Shown one piece after another: positions 40,012 through 49,270 of a stretch of DNA of 64,000 nucleotides. The stretch is taken from the NCBI GenBank assembly GCA_963667715.1, contig OY763926.1:3038001-3102000 (forward strand), read 5' to 3'. Numbering within the stretch: the first letter of the stretch is position 1; every line of letters begins with the position of its first letter. This DNA is from JAFGDI01 sp963667715. Its GTDB lineage: Bacteria; Planctomycetota; Phycisphaerae; Sedimentisphaerales; SM23-30. The translations under genes were made by a program, and so were the position numbers. Below the pieces are notes generated by a model. That model searched no databases. It was given only the letters and a program-made list of their open reading frames with translations, and had not been told where the DNA came from.

Positions 40012-40544
40012 CTTCTAGCCTCCGAAGCTATTTGCCTATTTATACAGTGTCTTAGCAACCCCTGTATACGAGCAATACTTCTATGAACACTTTGAAGAGT
40101 TCTTCCCATATCTGAAGCCATCTCTTTAAATGTGCAACCACTGGCATACCTCATTTTTATCATAGAAATGTCGTTTGCCTGAAGTTTTTTCACACATTGC
40201 CTCAAATATACCAGATAATCATCAGTATCTTTTATCTGAACCATAGCCTGATTCTGAATAGAATCGAATACCTTATCGTCAAACACCACCTTACTGCGGC
40301 TCTTCTGTCTGCGGAATTCGATAACTCGATAATGAGCAATTGTGGTTGCCCAGGCTAGAAAATCGGTACCTGGTACAAATTGTTCATATTTCTTCCACAT
40401 CATTTTTACAGTTTCCTGCAGAATATCGTCGGCATCATTAACATTCACCACCAGGCTCATGATATATGCAAATATCTTCCTCTGGTTGGCTGTTAGTTGC
40501 TCAACAAATGCGACAGTATTAGAATTTTTATCTTCTTGTTTCAA
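40008..40544 (-). CDS. ECF-type RNA polymerase sigma factor (sigma1), Rhodopirellula/Verrucomicrobium-like family
   Basis: 178 residues with region 2 at about 30-75 (DADDILQETVKMMWKKYEQF, FLAWATTIAHY) and region 4 at about 118-162 (DISMIKMRYASGCTFKEMA, LQSVHRSIARI). The start is a TTG with AAAGG six bases upstream. It is followed by its FecR partner through a 4-base overlap. Probable targets are the propeller, GH2 and double-LamG genes downstream and perhaps others in the locus. The recognition sequence cannot be deduced here. Confidence 0.88.
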   Translation of the reverse strand: MKQEDKNSNTVAFVEQLTANQRKIFAYIMSLVVNVNDADDILQETVKMMWKKYEQFVPGTDFLAWATTIAHYRVIEFRRQKSRSKVVFDDKVFDSIQNQAMVQIKDTDDYLVYLRQCVKKLQANDISMIKMRYASGCTFKEMASDMGRTLQSVHRSIARIQGLLRHCINRQIASEARR

Positions 40545-40741
40545 TGCCAGCCTTTTACCTTACACCTATAAAATATCCAGCTCATACTTTTAGCTGAATC
40601 TTATAATAATATCGGGCATCTTCATAATAGAAGGCCACTTCAGGTTTGTATTTCAGCGCAAAAAAATTATTTATTCTTAAAATCCCATTAATCAGAGTAG
40701 CAAGCAAAAAACGAAACAAACATAAACAAATACTAGTAAGC

Positions 40742-40783
40742 AACTTAGCTACACTACCACCAGAAGAGCAGCATAGCTAAGTT
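40742..40783 (-). terminator. 10-bp inverted repeat after the GH71/99-like gene
   Basis: AACTTAGCTA (40742-40751) and TAGCTAAGTT (40774-40783) form a perfect stem with a 22-base loop, about 60 bases after the stop. No T-run follows on the minus strand; it is a terminator or processing hairpin separating this gene from sigma1. Confidence 0.45.
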
Positions 40784-40842
40784 ACTGTTTTAGATAAAGA
40801 AAATATTACATAATGTTCATTTTTATTAGATTTATCCAGACC

Positions 40843-42600
40843 TTATTTACTAACATAACGATAATTAAATCGCCTATCCGGGGCACTATCGCCATTTAGT
40901 GCAAATTCTGATATCTTGCCGTAATCCTGAATATTGTCCGCCCAGTGAAAATCGATCTGTACAGCATTGTCTGGCTTAATTCCCAGCAGTTTCCTGTCGA
41001 TAGCCAGCTCAAGCATGTTCTCTTTGATTGCGATTGGCACTTCTGCCAGCAAAACAGGCTCCCACTTATCTTTTTTCAAGGAGCGCACGGTTGTAGAATT
41101 GCTTTTTACCGACATATTAACCAGCAGATCGTACCCCTGCCAGCCAGTTGCATGATCCTGATCAGTATCAATATAAAGCAGCATCCAATTAGCTTCAGAA
41201 TAACTGGTTAGTGCATCCTTAGTTTTAGCTAAAAAGTATACCTTAGTTTTATCACATGCTACTCGTGATTCAATTATATCATTTCTGCCAGTATCGTTTT
41301 TATAGGTAACAGCTGGGGAATAACCTCTGAAGTTCCTATGGGCAGTATCACCTGGGAAGTCATGGAATATGGGTTTGACTGATTCCCATTCGGAGAACTG
41401 ACCATCGATATTGATAGTAATCATAGGACTGGCCGGTATTGGCTGTACCATGCCCTTGAACTTTCTTATATTATCTATGAGCTGATAATAGTAATTATCG
41501 GTATGGCCGCCCTTCATTGGTGCGATATCACGGTTAAACTCCTGGCTGAAAACATCTACAAAAAAAGAATCGCCGTTTTTGATGGGACGACCAGCAAATG
41601 TGCCGTTTCCGTTTTCCCATATAAATCGCTGTGCAACCCATTCATTCCATTGGGTAACCATAACTATCTCTGGATCGACGGCAAGGGCCCTCTGCCATTG
41701 TTGGCCAAATTGAATACCATTACCAGTCACTGGTGTGGTATAATCGCTTAATACAGCTGGTTCTGTACCATTAAACAAACTTTTGCCCTGACTGGAAGTC
41801 GGATGCTGTGCGGTTGAAACAGTTATCTGCTCGGGGATATTTGGCTTTTTACTCCAGCCCCAATCCTGGGGATATGTATCAAGCCATTGCCAATGGTCAG
41901 GCTGTTTTTTTGTGTCAGTCCAGGCCCAGCTGTATTTGATCGTAAAGAAGTCTTTGACTTCAGGTCTGAGTTCAGGGTCATCGACATGGCCCATTATCAA
42001 AGGCTTGCCATTTCGCATGAACCATTGATCTGAATATAGCTGTTTATTATAAAACTCATCGTACAACTGATTCATAACCTTACCGCTATGTGCATTGGTA
42101 AGGAAACATATCTGCGGAGTTGCAATATGCTGTTTTCGCATATCTGTTGAAATATCGCACAATTGCTTGACAGTATCGAGATAGGTAACTGCATTAGTTA
42201 CGTCAAAGAATATAAAGTCAATTCCTGCAATAGCGAACATTTGCAGATCATGCCTTATCACCCATGGATCTTCAGAACGATAATAGCCATACTCCGGCTC
42301 AGACCAGAAATGGAAACTGCCGCCTGGCCCCCAGGCTGGAGCTGAGGGGTTATCCTTTAGCAATTTGGCTATGTCATATACCTTATCTCCATGATGACCA
42401 TGCCAAATATAGTAGAAGATACCAACCAGCTTGCCGTCGCGTTTTGGCCCGGTATCTTCGAAACTAACCAGCGATCTGCCCAGACTGTCGGTTGCTACCC
42501 AGCTATCGCAGCTAAAGGCCCCGTCACTTTCAGCCCGAAGCAGTGTACTACTGAAAAGAATTAAACAAAGAACAACAATAATAAACAATACTTTTTTCAT
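40843..42600 (-). CDS. Secreted GH71/GH99-like TIM-barrel protein with CBM9-like C-terminal domain
   Basis: 585 residues from the ATG at 42600 (GGAG five bases upstream), with a signal peptide (MKKVLFIIVVLCLILFSSTLLRA). Residues about 45-400 resemble the GH71/99-like family: GIFYYIWHG, GPGGSFHFWSEPEYGYYRSEDP, IRHDLQMFAIAGIDFIFFDVTN and VTQWNEWVAQRF, a barrel-type layout with likely acidic catalytic residues in FDVTN and WNEW. Residues about 410-585 look like a CBM9/DOMON-type sandwich (DGQFSEWESVKPIFHD, WMLLYIDTDQDHATGWQGYD). It probably acts on an exopolysaccharide or glycan outside the cell; true GH99 members act on alpha-mannans, but that specificity is not proven here. It starts 57 bases after the radical SAM gene. 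Confidence 0.75.
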   Translation of the reverse strand: MKKVLFIIVVLCLILFSSTLLRAESDGAFSCDSWVATDSLGRSLVSFEDTGPKRDGKLVGIFYYIWHGHHGDKVYDIAKLLKDNPSAPAWGPGGSFHFWSEPEYGYYRSEDPWVIRHDLQMFAIAGIDFIFFDVTNAVTYLDTVKQLCDISTDMRKQHIATPQICFLTNAHSGKVMNQLYDEFYNKQLYSDQWFMRNGKPLIMGHVDDPELRPEVKDFFTIKYSWAWTDTKKQPDHWQWLDTYPQDWGWSKKPNIPEQITVSTAQHPTSSQGKSLFNGTEPAVLSDYTTPVTGNGIQFGQQWQRALAVDPEIVMVTQWNEWVAQRFIWENGNGTFAGRPIKNGDSFFVDVFSQEFNRDIAPMKGGHTDNYYYQLIDNIRKFKGMVQPIPASPMITINIDGQFSEWESVKPIFHDFPGDTAHRNFRGYSPAVTYKNDTGRNDIIESRVACDKTKVYFLAKTKDALTSYSEANWMLLYIDTDQDHATGWQGYDLLVNMSVKSNSTTVRSLKKDKWEPVLLAEVPIAIKENMLELAIDRKLLGIKPDNAVQIDFHWADNIQDYGKISEFALNGDSAPDRRFNYRYVSK

Positions 42601-42657
42601 GACAACTCCTGTTCTATAATGTAAATCAATAGTTACTATAGATAAACGATACAAATA

Positions 42658-43689
42658 TCAGGTAAAATAGCTATGATCATAAAAACAGACCGGGTCGCTC
42701 TCAAGAAAGCTCCCTGTCATTTCGTAGGCACGGGCACGGCAACCGCCGCAAATTGAAAGCTGGTCGCAGGTTTTACAGACGCCCTGGTATAGTGACCTGT
42801 CACGCACTTGTTTTAGTAAAGGCGACTCATTCCATATCGCATTGAAATCGTAACCATTTTCCAATAGATTACCAGCCGAAACATTAAGGAAGCCGCAAGT
42901 CTGCACATTGCCTTTATAGTTAATAAAAGCATAGTCACTACCGCCCGGACAGCCATTGCGTTTACCGGCAGAAGCTAATAGTTTCCGGCCATCTCTGGCA
43001 AGGATAACATTAAACTGCGGGCCGCAATTTATTCTCACATTAAAATCGCCTGACTTATTTATTTTAGCAAGCTCCACTAACAACTTTTCGTAATCAGAAG
43101 GAGATATCGCTTCTTTGGCAATAGCTGAACCTCTACCTGTTGGAATGAATATAAACGGGTTAATGCAATATGCACCAAGCTCTTTTGCTAATTGGCCAAT
43201 ATCGAGTATCTGACCTTTATTTCTACTAGTTACCGCGGTATTAACCTGGAATCTTATGCCATATTCTCTACACTTTTTCATTGCTTCAACTGCAATATCA
43301 AAAATGCCGGGAACGCCTCTAAAACTATCATGAGATGCGGCATCTTTGCCGTCAAGGGAAAAGGAAATGGTCAATATATCAAGCTGCTTGAGCTTTTTAA
43401 GTGATTCATCATTTAAGAGGTATCCGCTGGCCGCTAATGAAACACGATGGCCAAGCGTATTAGCATAGTCGATCAAGTCATATATATCTTCTCGCTCCAT
43501 AGCCTCGCCACCAGTAAAAACCAGAACACACTGCCTATCTTGTGAGAAGGAATCGATAATACTCTTACACTGCTGAGTCGACAAAAACTCTCGTTTATCA
43601 CTCTGGGTAGCAGCAGCTCTACAGTGCAGACAATTCAGCCTGCATTTTCTGGTAACTTCAAAAGCAATAACTCTTGGTCTCTTCGCCAC
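42658..43689 (-). CDS. Radical SAM/SPASM protein, AhbD/NirJ-like
   Basis: 343 residues with a GTG start preceded by a G-rich ribosome binding signal. The radical SAM cluster motif CRLNCLHC is at about 16-23 (C16, C20, C23), GGE at about 60-62, and the C-terminal SPASM-type cysteines occur in NGCPGG, VQTCGF and CKTCDQLSICGGCRARA followed by a final DPVCFYD. The overall pattern, including SFSLDGKDAASHDSFRGVPG and the CGGCRARAYEMTG end, closely follows AhbD, which makes haem from Fe-coproporphyrin III. No other haem genes are nearby, so an AhbD role is only one option; modification of a peptide or protein is another. Coupled to the iron-sulfur flavoprotein gene 14 bases upstream. Confidence 0.82.
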   Translation of the reverse strand: MAKRPRVIAFEVTRKCRLNCLHCRAAATQSDKREFLSTQQCKSIIDSFSQDRQCVLVFTGGEAMEREDIYDLIDYANTLGHRVSLAASGYLLNDESLKKLKQLDILTISFSLDGKDAASHDSFRGVPGIFDIAVEAMKKCREYGIRFQVNTAVTSRNKGQILDIGQLAKELGAYCINPFIFIPTGRGSAIAKEAISPSDYEKLLVELAKINKSGDFNVRINCGPQFNVILARDGRKLLASAGKRNGCPGGSDYAFINYKGNVQTCGFLNVSAGNLLENGYDFNAIWNESPLLKQVRDRSLYQGVCKTCDQLSICGGCRARAYEMTGSFLESDPVCFYDHSYFT

Positions 43690-43703
43690 TTCAGCCCCCC
43701 CTG

Positions 43704-44303
43704 TTATTTCGGATTATGCACCATAAGAGCTACCTGAGCAACGCGACGGCCAAGATTTTCCGCAGTCAGCAGGCCAAACTCATCATCGTCAACAGTACCG
43801 GAGCCACTAAATAAAGTCGCACCAAAGTGAGATGTATTATTGCCATCGCTTACACATATCATATCATGACATAACATTGCTGCCTGTACACCCTGAATCG
43901 TCAACTCCTGACCGCCATTGCGTACACCGCCAACTGCCAGAACACCACCAACGACATTACGAAATGTAAAACCATTGCGTCGGAGTGTAACGGAGCGATC
44001 GAGGAAAGCCTTACACTGGGCTGTCATGGTGCCAAGATATACGGGAGTGCCAATTATAATTCCAGCAACAGACTTATCACTTAACATAGGGATTAAGTCA
44101 TTAAAGCCATCATCCTGAATACAACCGGGCTTGGTTTTACAGTGGCCACAGGCCAGACACGGCCTGACCTCATGTTCTGCCAACTGAATTACTTGTGTTT
44201 CAACACAACCTGTCTCACTGGACGCTGCGGCAAGGGCAACTTCAAGAGCTTTCTGAGTAGTGTGATTCTTTCGAGGGCTGCAATTTATACCAATAATCTT
44301 CAT
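43704..44303 (-). CDS. Iron-sulfur flavoprotein (Isf-like), flavodoxin/NADPH-dependent FMN reductase fold
   Basis: 199 residues from the ATG at 44303, which has AGGA seven bases upstream; a longer start ten codons upstream lacks support. The N-terminus KIIGINCSPRKNHTTQKAL is the FMN phosphate loop. CLACGHCKTKPGC (about 48-60) is the compact cysteine motif that binds a 4Fe-4S cluster in Isf proteins, and IIIGTPVYLGTMTAQCKAFLDR is the typical flavin-binding segment. It probably passes electrons to the radical SAM enzyme encoded next to it; that pairing is inferred from the 14-base spacing. A terminator separates it from the GH31 gene upstream. Confidence 0.85.
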   Translation of the reverse strand: MKIIGINCSPRKNHTTQKALEVALAAASSETGCVETQVIQLAEHEVRPCLACGHCKTKPGCIQDDGFNDLIPMLSDKSVAGIIIGTPVYLGTMTAQCKAFLDRSVTLRRNGFTFRNVVGGVLAVGGVRNGGQELTIQGVQAAMLCHDMICVSDGNNTSHFGATLFSGSGTVDDDEFGLLTAENLGRRVAQVALMVHNPK

Positions 44304-44428
44304 ACTTATATCCTGTAACTTTCTAAAAAGCATAATATCTGCTCTATTGATATAACTTATACATAAAAAACCGCCGTAAAGACAGTAAAATCATTCCAGA
44401 ATTGCGAAAGTTGACACGAGTATATAGC

Positions 44429-44462
44429 AAAAAAACCCCGCTTATTTACTAAACGGGGTTTT
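44429..44462 (-). terminator. Intrinsic terminator of the GH31 gene
   Basis: AAAACCCCG...CGGGGTTTT forms a strong stem, followed on the minus strand by a run of T. It lies about 40 bases after the GH31 stop and is nearly symmetrical, so it could also act in the other direction. Confidence 0.85.
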
Positions 44463-44500
44463 CTTTTGGAGAGATGGATTTGTAGTTTACTATTTTTTTT

Positions 44501-47500
44501 CTATTGAATATCGATCGTACAGCCAGAGCCATCGTCCGGGAATTTTACGATAAGCAGCTCATTTGTGCTATCATAATACCAACCCTGACCAGCATCTTTT
44601 AATAATGTTTCATTATTATACTGCACTAATAGCAACCCGTCTTTTTGAACCTGAGATGGGCCTGTAGCTGTATGGTTGAATCTACAGTAATAATCTCTTG
44701 GCAGTGATGGAGAGTACAATTCAGCATCTTTAATATCAGTTTCGTATACCGTCAGTCTGGTATTACTACCATCACTACTATAATCATATCTGGTCAGAGC
44801 ATATGCATTGTTCAGCAGATAATCTCTGGTAATACCATCATCCTCATACAAAGTGTAGGTGCTGCTGCCAACTGTAGGATAGATATCCAGTGTTATTTCA
44901 TCCAAAGGCTTTTCATCAGCATAACGAATTTCCGGGCCCATTGGCACGATCGCACCGGCCTTGACAAATACAGGTATTTCATCGAGCTCGGCCCGAACAG
45001 TAATATCCTGCGGTCCGGTATATTCGGTTCCATTGAAATAGTCATACCAGGTTCCCGGCGGAATCCAGACATTTACATCTGTCGCCTCCAGGCTTACCGC
45101 TGGTGCTACCAGGAACCAATCGCCCCAGAAATACTGATCCTGCCTTGCCCAGGCAGTAGGGTTGTCCTGATATTCCAGAACCATAGCCCGCATCATCGGA
45201 ATGCCGTTAGCTGCCCCCTGCCAGGCTGAGGTATAGATATATGGGAATAGTTTATAACGCAGTTTCAGGTACTTTCTAAGTATCCCCTGAGCATTTTTAC
45301 TATATATCCACGGCTCCCTGCCATCATGTCCGTGAGCACGCATTATGGAGCAGAAAGAGCCAAATTCGGCAACCCACCTTATATAAAGATTATCAGAAGG
45401 TCTGGTCTTAAAGCCGCCGAGATCATGAGAGAACCATGGGTAACCAGAGAGACCAACTGCCTGTTGATTTACTATCTGTCTGCCCATCTCGTCTATCCTA
45501 CTGTAAATATCGCCAGACCATGCACATGCATAATGATGACCAGCAAAACCGCCACGAGTAATAAACATAGGGCGCTGCTGCGTAGTATAATCCAGCCACT
45601 TTTCATGCACAACCTTTGCAGCACGATTAGCCATAAGATTATCACCTACAACGTCAAATTCGTCCGGCCAGAACCAATCGCCGTAACCCGGAGCTATAAC
45701 AGGGTCTAAATGAGCCTTCCACCATTGCTGAGCACTGGCCGGATCGGTAAAGTTGCCCTTGTTAGCTTCCGGCGTGCCATAATTATTATGCAAGCCCACA
45801 TGGAACCCAAGCGAATCGGCCTCTTCAAACATGGCCGGCAAGTCATAATACCTGCTCTCATCCCATTTATGCGGGTTCCACTTGGCTCCACGCCAGCCAT
45901 AGTCAAATACATAGCAATCTGTTGGCCAGCCGTCGCCACCATCATCATCTGGATGACCACCAAAACGCAGCCAGTGTATCCAATCACTAAATTCATCCTG
46001 AGTCGCATTGTCATTGCCGTACTTTGAGAGCATAAAGCCATAGGCCCACTTTGGAAACAGGTTCATACGACCGGTAAGCTCACTATAATTGCCGAGAATC
46101 GACTTAAATGAAGGGCCAGCCATAAACCAGTAATCCAGATAATCATCGGTGCTAAAACCACCAGTTGAGTCAAAATCTGTTCCTTTAGCAAAGGTATTAA
46201 GAAAAATACCATAACCTGAAGTACTCATAAAAAACGGTACCGGAACTCTGCCATGAGTGACAGTAAATTCACTAAAACCAGAATTCTTGTTCAACTGGCC
46301 AGAGTTACCATGATCACCACCACCAAAGCCGAATTTACCGCCGCTGCCGGGGCCTTCTACCCTTTTAACGCCAACAGTATTATTTTCCCAGTACATACCT
46401 TCACTATCAGAATCCATAGCCAGCAGCGTCATATTATCACCACGATACATCTGTAATCTAAACGGTGACTTCTGAGCCCTGATAACCATCTCGCTGGTAG
46501 CTATTTTAATATAACTACCCTCATCAGTGACAGTGTAATCAACCTGCGGCCAGTCATACTTTTGAACCATAAAATAGTCCGGATCACTATCACTTCTATA
46601 GATCCTGTCTGGTGCCAGCTGAACACGTGCCATCTTACTATTACACATTGATACTTTAATTTGCGATACACCACAATTAAATAGTACCTCATTACCATCG
46701 ATGCTGTAAGAGCTGAAATCTGCCAGGGCGTCCGGCTTAACAACCTTACCCCATTGACCTTCAAGTACGGCTATATCATCAAGTTTAACCAGCTGATCAC
46801 CAACAAGATTATAACCAGAAAGTTCAAGCCAATCAGCAGTGAGTAATGCAAGATCGCCTATTGCTACTTCACCATTATTATCAAAATCTGCTAATAATCC
46901 GGTTGATACCTTATCGTCAACAATCACGTCAAGTGGTTTGATTATTCCGATCGGATCTCCATTTTGCATTACTGTAAATGACAGAGTAGCAGTTTCCTGA
47001 GGCTCAACCAGACCGTCAGCTACAGCCCGAACCGAAACGGTCTGAGCGATATTCCAATTTGAATCATCAAAGGTTAATATCACCTGACTGCCAGGTGAAT
47101 CTGTTCCTGATAGCTGGATATCGTTGCCGTAAAGGGTAAATTGAGGAGCAATAACCACTTCAACAGCAACCTGCGGAGCCTGTGAAAGCTCAACTGCAAA
47201 ACTGTCAGTACTGCCATCGTTTTCGGTCACATGCGTGACACCATCACTTTCACCAACAATACCTATAACCTGGCCAACGGATATAGAACCGGTACCACTG
47301 GTGCTACTAAGAAACATACCATCATAAACCTGGTACAGATATAATGAATCATAACAACCAATTGCGAAATCAGCGTCGATTATGTTTAACGCACCAACAA
47401 TAAGATCGCTGCCAAGGTTAACTGTGGCACCATCGCTGAGTGTCATAGCTGCTGCGGTATGCAGGTCGTAGCCAATCTCAATATAGCCGCCATTGTTAAC

Positions 47501-49150
47501 CGTAATATCACCAAGGCCCAGACTACTTTGTGCCTGGGCATTCAGGCTGCCGCTTACCAGCCAGCTACCAGAAAGGGTAGGATTAACACCTTGCAGAGTG
47601 ACTGCCCCACCCTCAGCGATAACAATATCACCACTACCACTTATAACCGAACGAATAGTTAATGAAGATTGCTGATCGGCGAAGACTATACTCATATTAC
47701 CAGATAGTTCCAGGTTGCCATCGAGCACGCATGAACCTGCTACATTGATCATACCATTATCAACGATCAGTTTATTTATATAAATACTTTGACTATTCAG
47801 GTATAGTGTATCATTAGTCAAGTTAACAGCTGGAACATCAGCAATATCGTATAATGCTTGTATCTGCTGATCTGAAAGAGAAATATTATAAATGTAGATT
47901 TCATCCAGAAGGCCTTTCATATAATCAGTGGCACTTACACGGCTATTACGGCCAATAGTGACATTATCCAGATCATTCACAAAAGGCACACTATCGGGAT
48001 CGGTATTATTCAAGGCTCCATCAATATAAAGTTCTCTATCATTTTCAGAGTTATATACAGCAACAGCATGGTGCCATTTATTATCATCCAATCCAGCAGA
48101 TGACTCAACCAACCCCAGGTCAAAGTCAGGATTACGAGCTGTAAGCATAGCCATAGACTGCCTGATACCTGTTTGCAGGTACCTGTCATTGGCTTTGCTG
48201 TTACCAATCCATAATGCCGCATAAGTCGATGAATCCTGATCTGGAGTCTTAAACCAGTAGGCAATACTAATTGGGTAATCGGTTAGCTCGTTAAGAATAT
48301 CATCTGAAATATTTATATAACTTGAACCATTAAAGCTGCATGCCGATTTTTTAATACCATCTGTTAATACTGGCTGAGCTACGACTGAGCAAGCATATCT
48401 ATCTGTAAACTCTTGATCTACAGCTTTATCGAATGACCAGTGAGCCACGGCAATATCTGCCATATAGTATTCCATAACTTCTGTATCTGATAGAGCATGG
48501 CTAAAGAGACGTACTTCATCGAGTGCTCCGATCATCAGATCGGTATTACCAGAAGACCTGGCATTACAACCGAAAGTCAATTTATTCAAGCTATCAACAA
48601 ATGGACAATCGAAGCTGTTTTCGGCTGTTTTCTGGCCGTCAAGATATAATTCACGCTCGCCAGAGGCTGCGAACACTGCGACAATATTATGCCACTGGCC
48701 GTCGTCAATTGCCACAGGACTTTCTGCCATACCTTCTTCAAAACTGCATGTCGGTTCATTTCTGGCAGCCATAACTGCATATGTATTGCGTGGTCCGACC
48801 TGAAAATACTGCCTGTCAGAATTGCTATCGCCAAGCCACACAGCTGCATAGGTCGCTGATGACTGCTCAGATATTTTCACCCAGCAGGAAACACTAAAAG
48901 GATAGCCCTGAATCTGGCTGATAATACCATCATCTACCACAACATAGTTACTGCCGTCTAAGGTCAGAGCATTGCCTTTTACCCCATCAGAGCTCAGGTT
49001 TGCTGGACCAGTTATTACACCATCATAAGAATTCTGAGTATCATAAATAATATCGCCGGTTCCAATAGTCTCAAAACCCCAATAGCTCACCAGAGCAGCG
49101 TGCACTGACATAGCTGGTATAATAATACATAAAAACAAATATCTGAGCAT
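44501..49150 (-). CDS. Secreted multidomain glycoside hydrolase family 31 enzyme
   Basis: About 1,549 residues. The ATG at 49150 is chosen because GGAG lies six bases upstream; the ATG at 49156 abuts it. Signal peptide about 1-18; two LamG domains (about 20-225, 235-440); an autotransporter-type beta-strand repeat region (about 445-640, LSGNMSIVF, VSGSLNAQAQSSLG); a Calx-beta-like domain (about 650-755); a dockerin-like stretch (about 757-812, ADFDNNGEVAIGDLALLTADWL); then GH31 (about 820-1549). In the barrel, Asp1163 of WPDEFD is the likely nucleophile and Asp1214 of AWSGD the acid/base. GH31 members are alpha-glucosidases, alpha-xylosidases or related; specificity is open. Most of the first half is binding or spacer modules, which suggests attachment to an insoluble substrate or the cell surface. 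Confidence 0.9.
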   Translation of the reverse strand: MLRYLFLCIIIPAMSVHAALVSYWGFETIGTGDIIYDTQNSYDGVITGPANLSSDGVKGNALTLDGSNYVVVDDGIISQIQGYPFSVSCWVKISEQSSATYAAVWLGDSNSDRQYFQVGPRNTYAVMAARNEPTCSFEEGMAESPVAIDDGQWHNIVAVFAASGERELYLDGQKTAENSFDCPFVDSLNKLTFGCNARSSGNTDLMIGALDEVRLFSHALSDTEVMEYYMADIAVAHWSFDKAVDQEFTDRYACSVVAQPVLTDGIKKSACSFNGSSYINISDDILNELTDYPISIAYWFKTPDQDSSTYAALWIGNSKANDRYLQTGIRQSMAMLTARNPDFDLGLVESSAGLDDNKWHHAVAVYNSENDRELYIDGALNNTDPDSVPFVNDLDNVTIGRNSRVSATDYMKGLLDEIYIYNISLSDQQIQALYDIADVPAVNLTNDTLYLNSQSIYINKLIVDNGMINVAGSCVLDGNLELSGNMSIVFADQQSSLTIRSVISGSGDIVIAEGGAVTLQGVNPTLSGSWLVSGSLNAQAQSSLGLGDITVNNGGYIEIGYDLHTAAAMTLSDGATVNLGSDLIVGALNIIDADFAIGCYDSLYLYQVYDGMFLSSTSGTGSISVGQVIGIVGESDGVTHVTENDGSTDSFAVELSQAPQVAVEVVIAPQFTLYGNDIQLSGTDSPGSQVILTFDDSNWNIAQTVSVRAVADGLVEPQETATLSFTVMQNGDPIGIIKPLDVIVDDKVSTGLLADFDNNGEVAIGDLALLTADWLELSGYNLVGDQLVKLDDIAVLEGQWGKVVKPDALADFSSYSIDGNEVLFNCGVSQIKVSMCNSKMARVQLAPDRIYRSDSDPDYFMVQKYDWPQVDYTVTDEGSYIKIATSEMVIRAQKSPFRLQMYRGDNMTLLAMDSDSEGMYWENNTVGVKRVEGPGSGGKFGFGGGDHGNSGQLNKNSGFSEFTVTHGRVPVPFFMSTSGYGIFLNTFAKGTDFDSTGGFSTDDYLDYWFMAGPSFKSILGNYSELTGRMNLFPKWAYGFMLSKYGNDNATQDEFSDWIHWLRFGGHPDDDGGDGWPTDCYVFDYGWRGAKWNPHKWDESRYYDLPAMFEEADSLGFHVGLHNNYGTPEANKGNFTDPASAQQWWKAHLDPVIAPGYGDWFWPDEFDVVGDNLMANRAAKVVHEKWLDYTTQQRPMFITRGGFAGHHYACAWSGDIYSRIDEMGRQIVNQQAVGLSGYPWFSHDLGGFKTRPSDNLYIRWVAEFGSFCSIMRAHGHDGREPWIYSKNAQGILRKYLKLRYKLFPYIYTSAWQGAANGIPMMRAMVLEYQDNPTAWARQDQYFWGDWFLVAPAVSLEATDVNVWIPPGTWYDYFNGTEYTGPQDITVRAELDEIPVFVKAGAIVPMGPEIRYADEKPLDEITLDIYPTVGSSTYTLYEDDGITRDYLLNNAYALTRYDYSSDGSNTRLTVYETDIKDAELYSPSLPRDYYCRFNHTATGPSQVQKDGLLLVQYNNETLLKDAGQGWYYDSTNELLIVKFPDDGSGCTIDIQ

Positions 49151-49214
49151 GATCATCTCCGAAATATATCACTTTCTATTTTACTACTCACACAAAAGAT
49201 GCTAATTTAAAAAT

Positions 49215-49244
49215 AATGTGGCTGAATATACACCCAGCCACATT
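49215..49244 (-). terminator. Hairpin terminator of the PEP-CTERM gene
   Basis: AATGTGGCTG and CAGCCACATT form a 10-base stem about 27 bases after the stop of the PEP-CTERM gene, with T-rich sequence on both sides. It separates this gene from GH31. Confidence 0.7.
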
Positions 49245-49270
49245 CATTTTTTCACATTAAGAACAATTGC

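Noticed and set aside
42658..44340. Search for a short peptide precursor near the radical SAM gene
   Set aside because: No small open frame with a ribosome binding site and a leader-like sequence was found in the gaps on either side, so a peptide-maturation system is not claimed.
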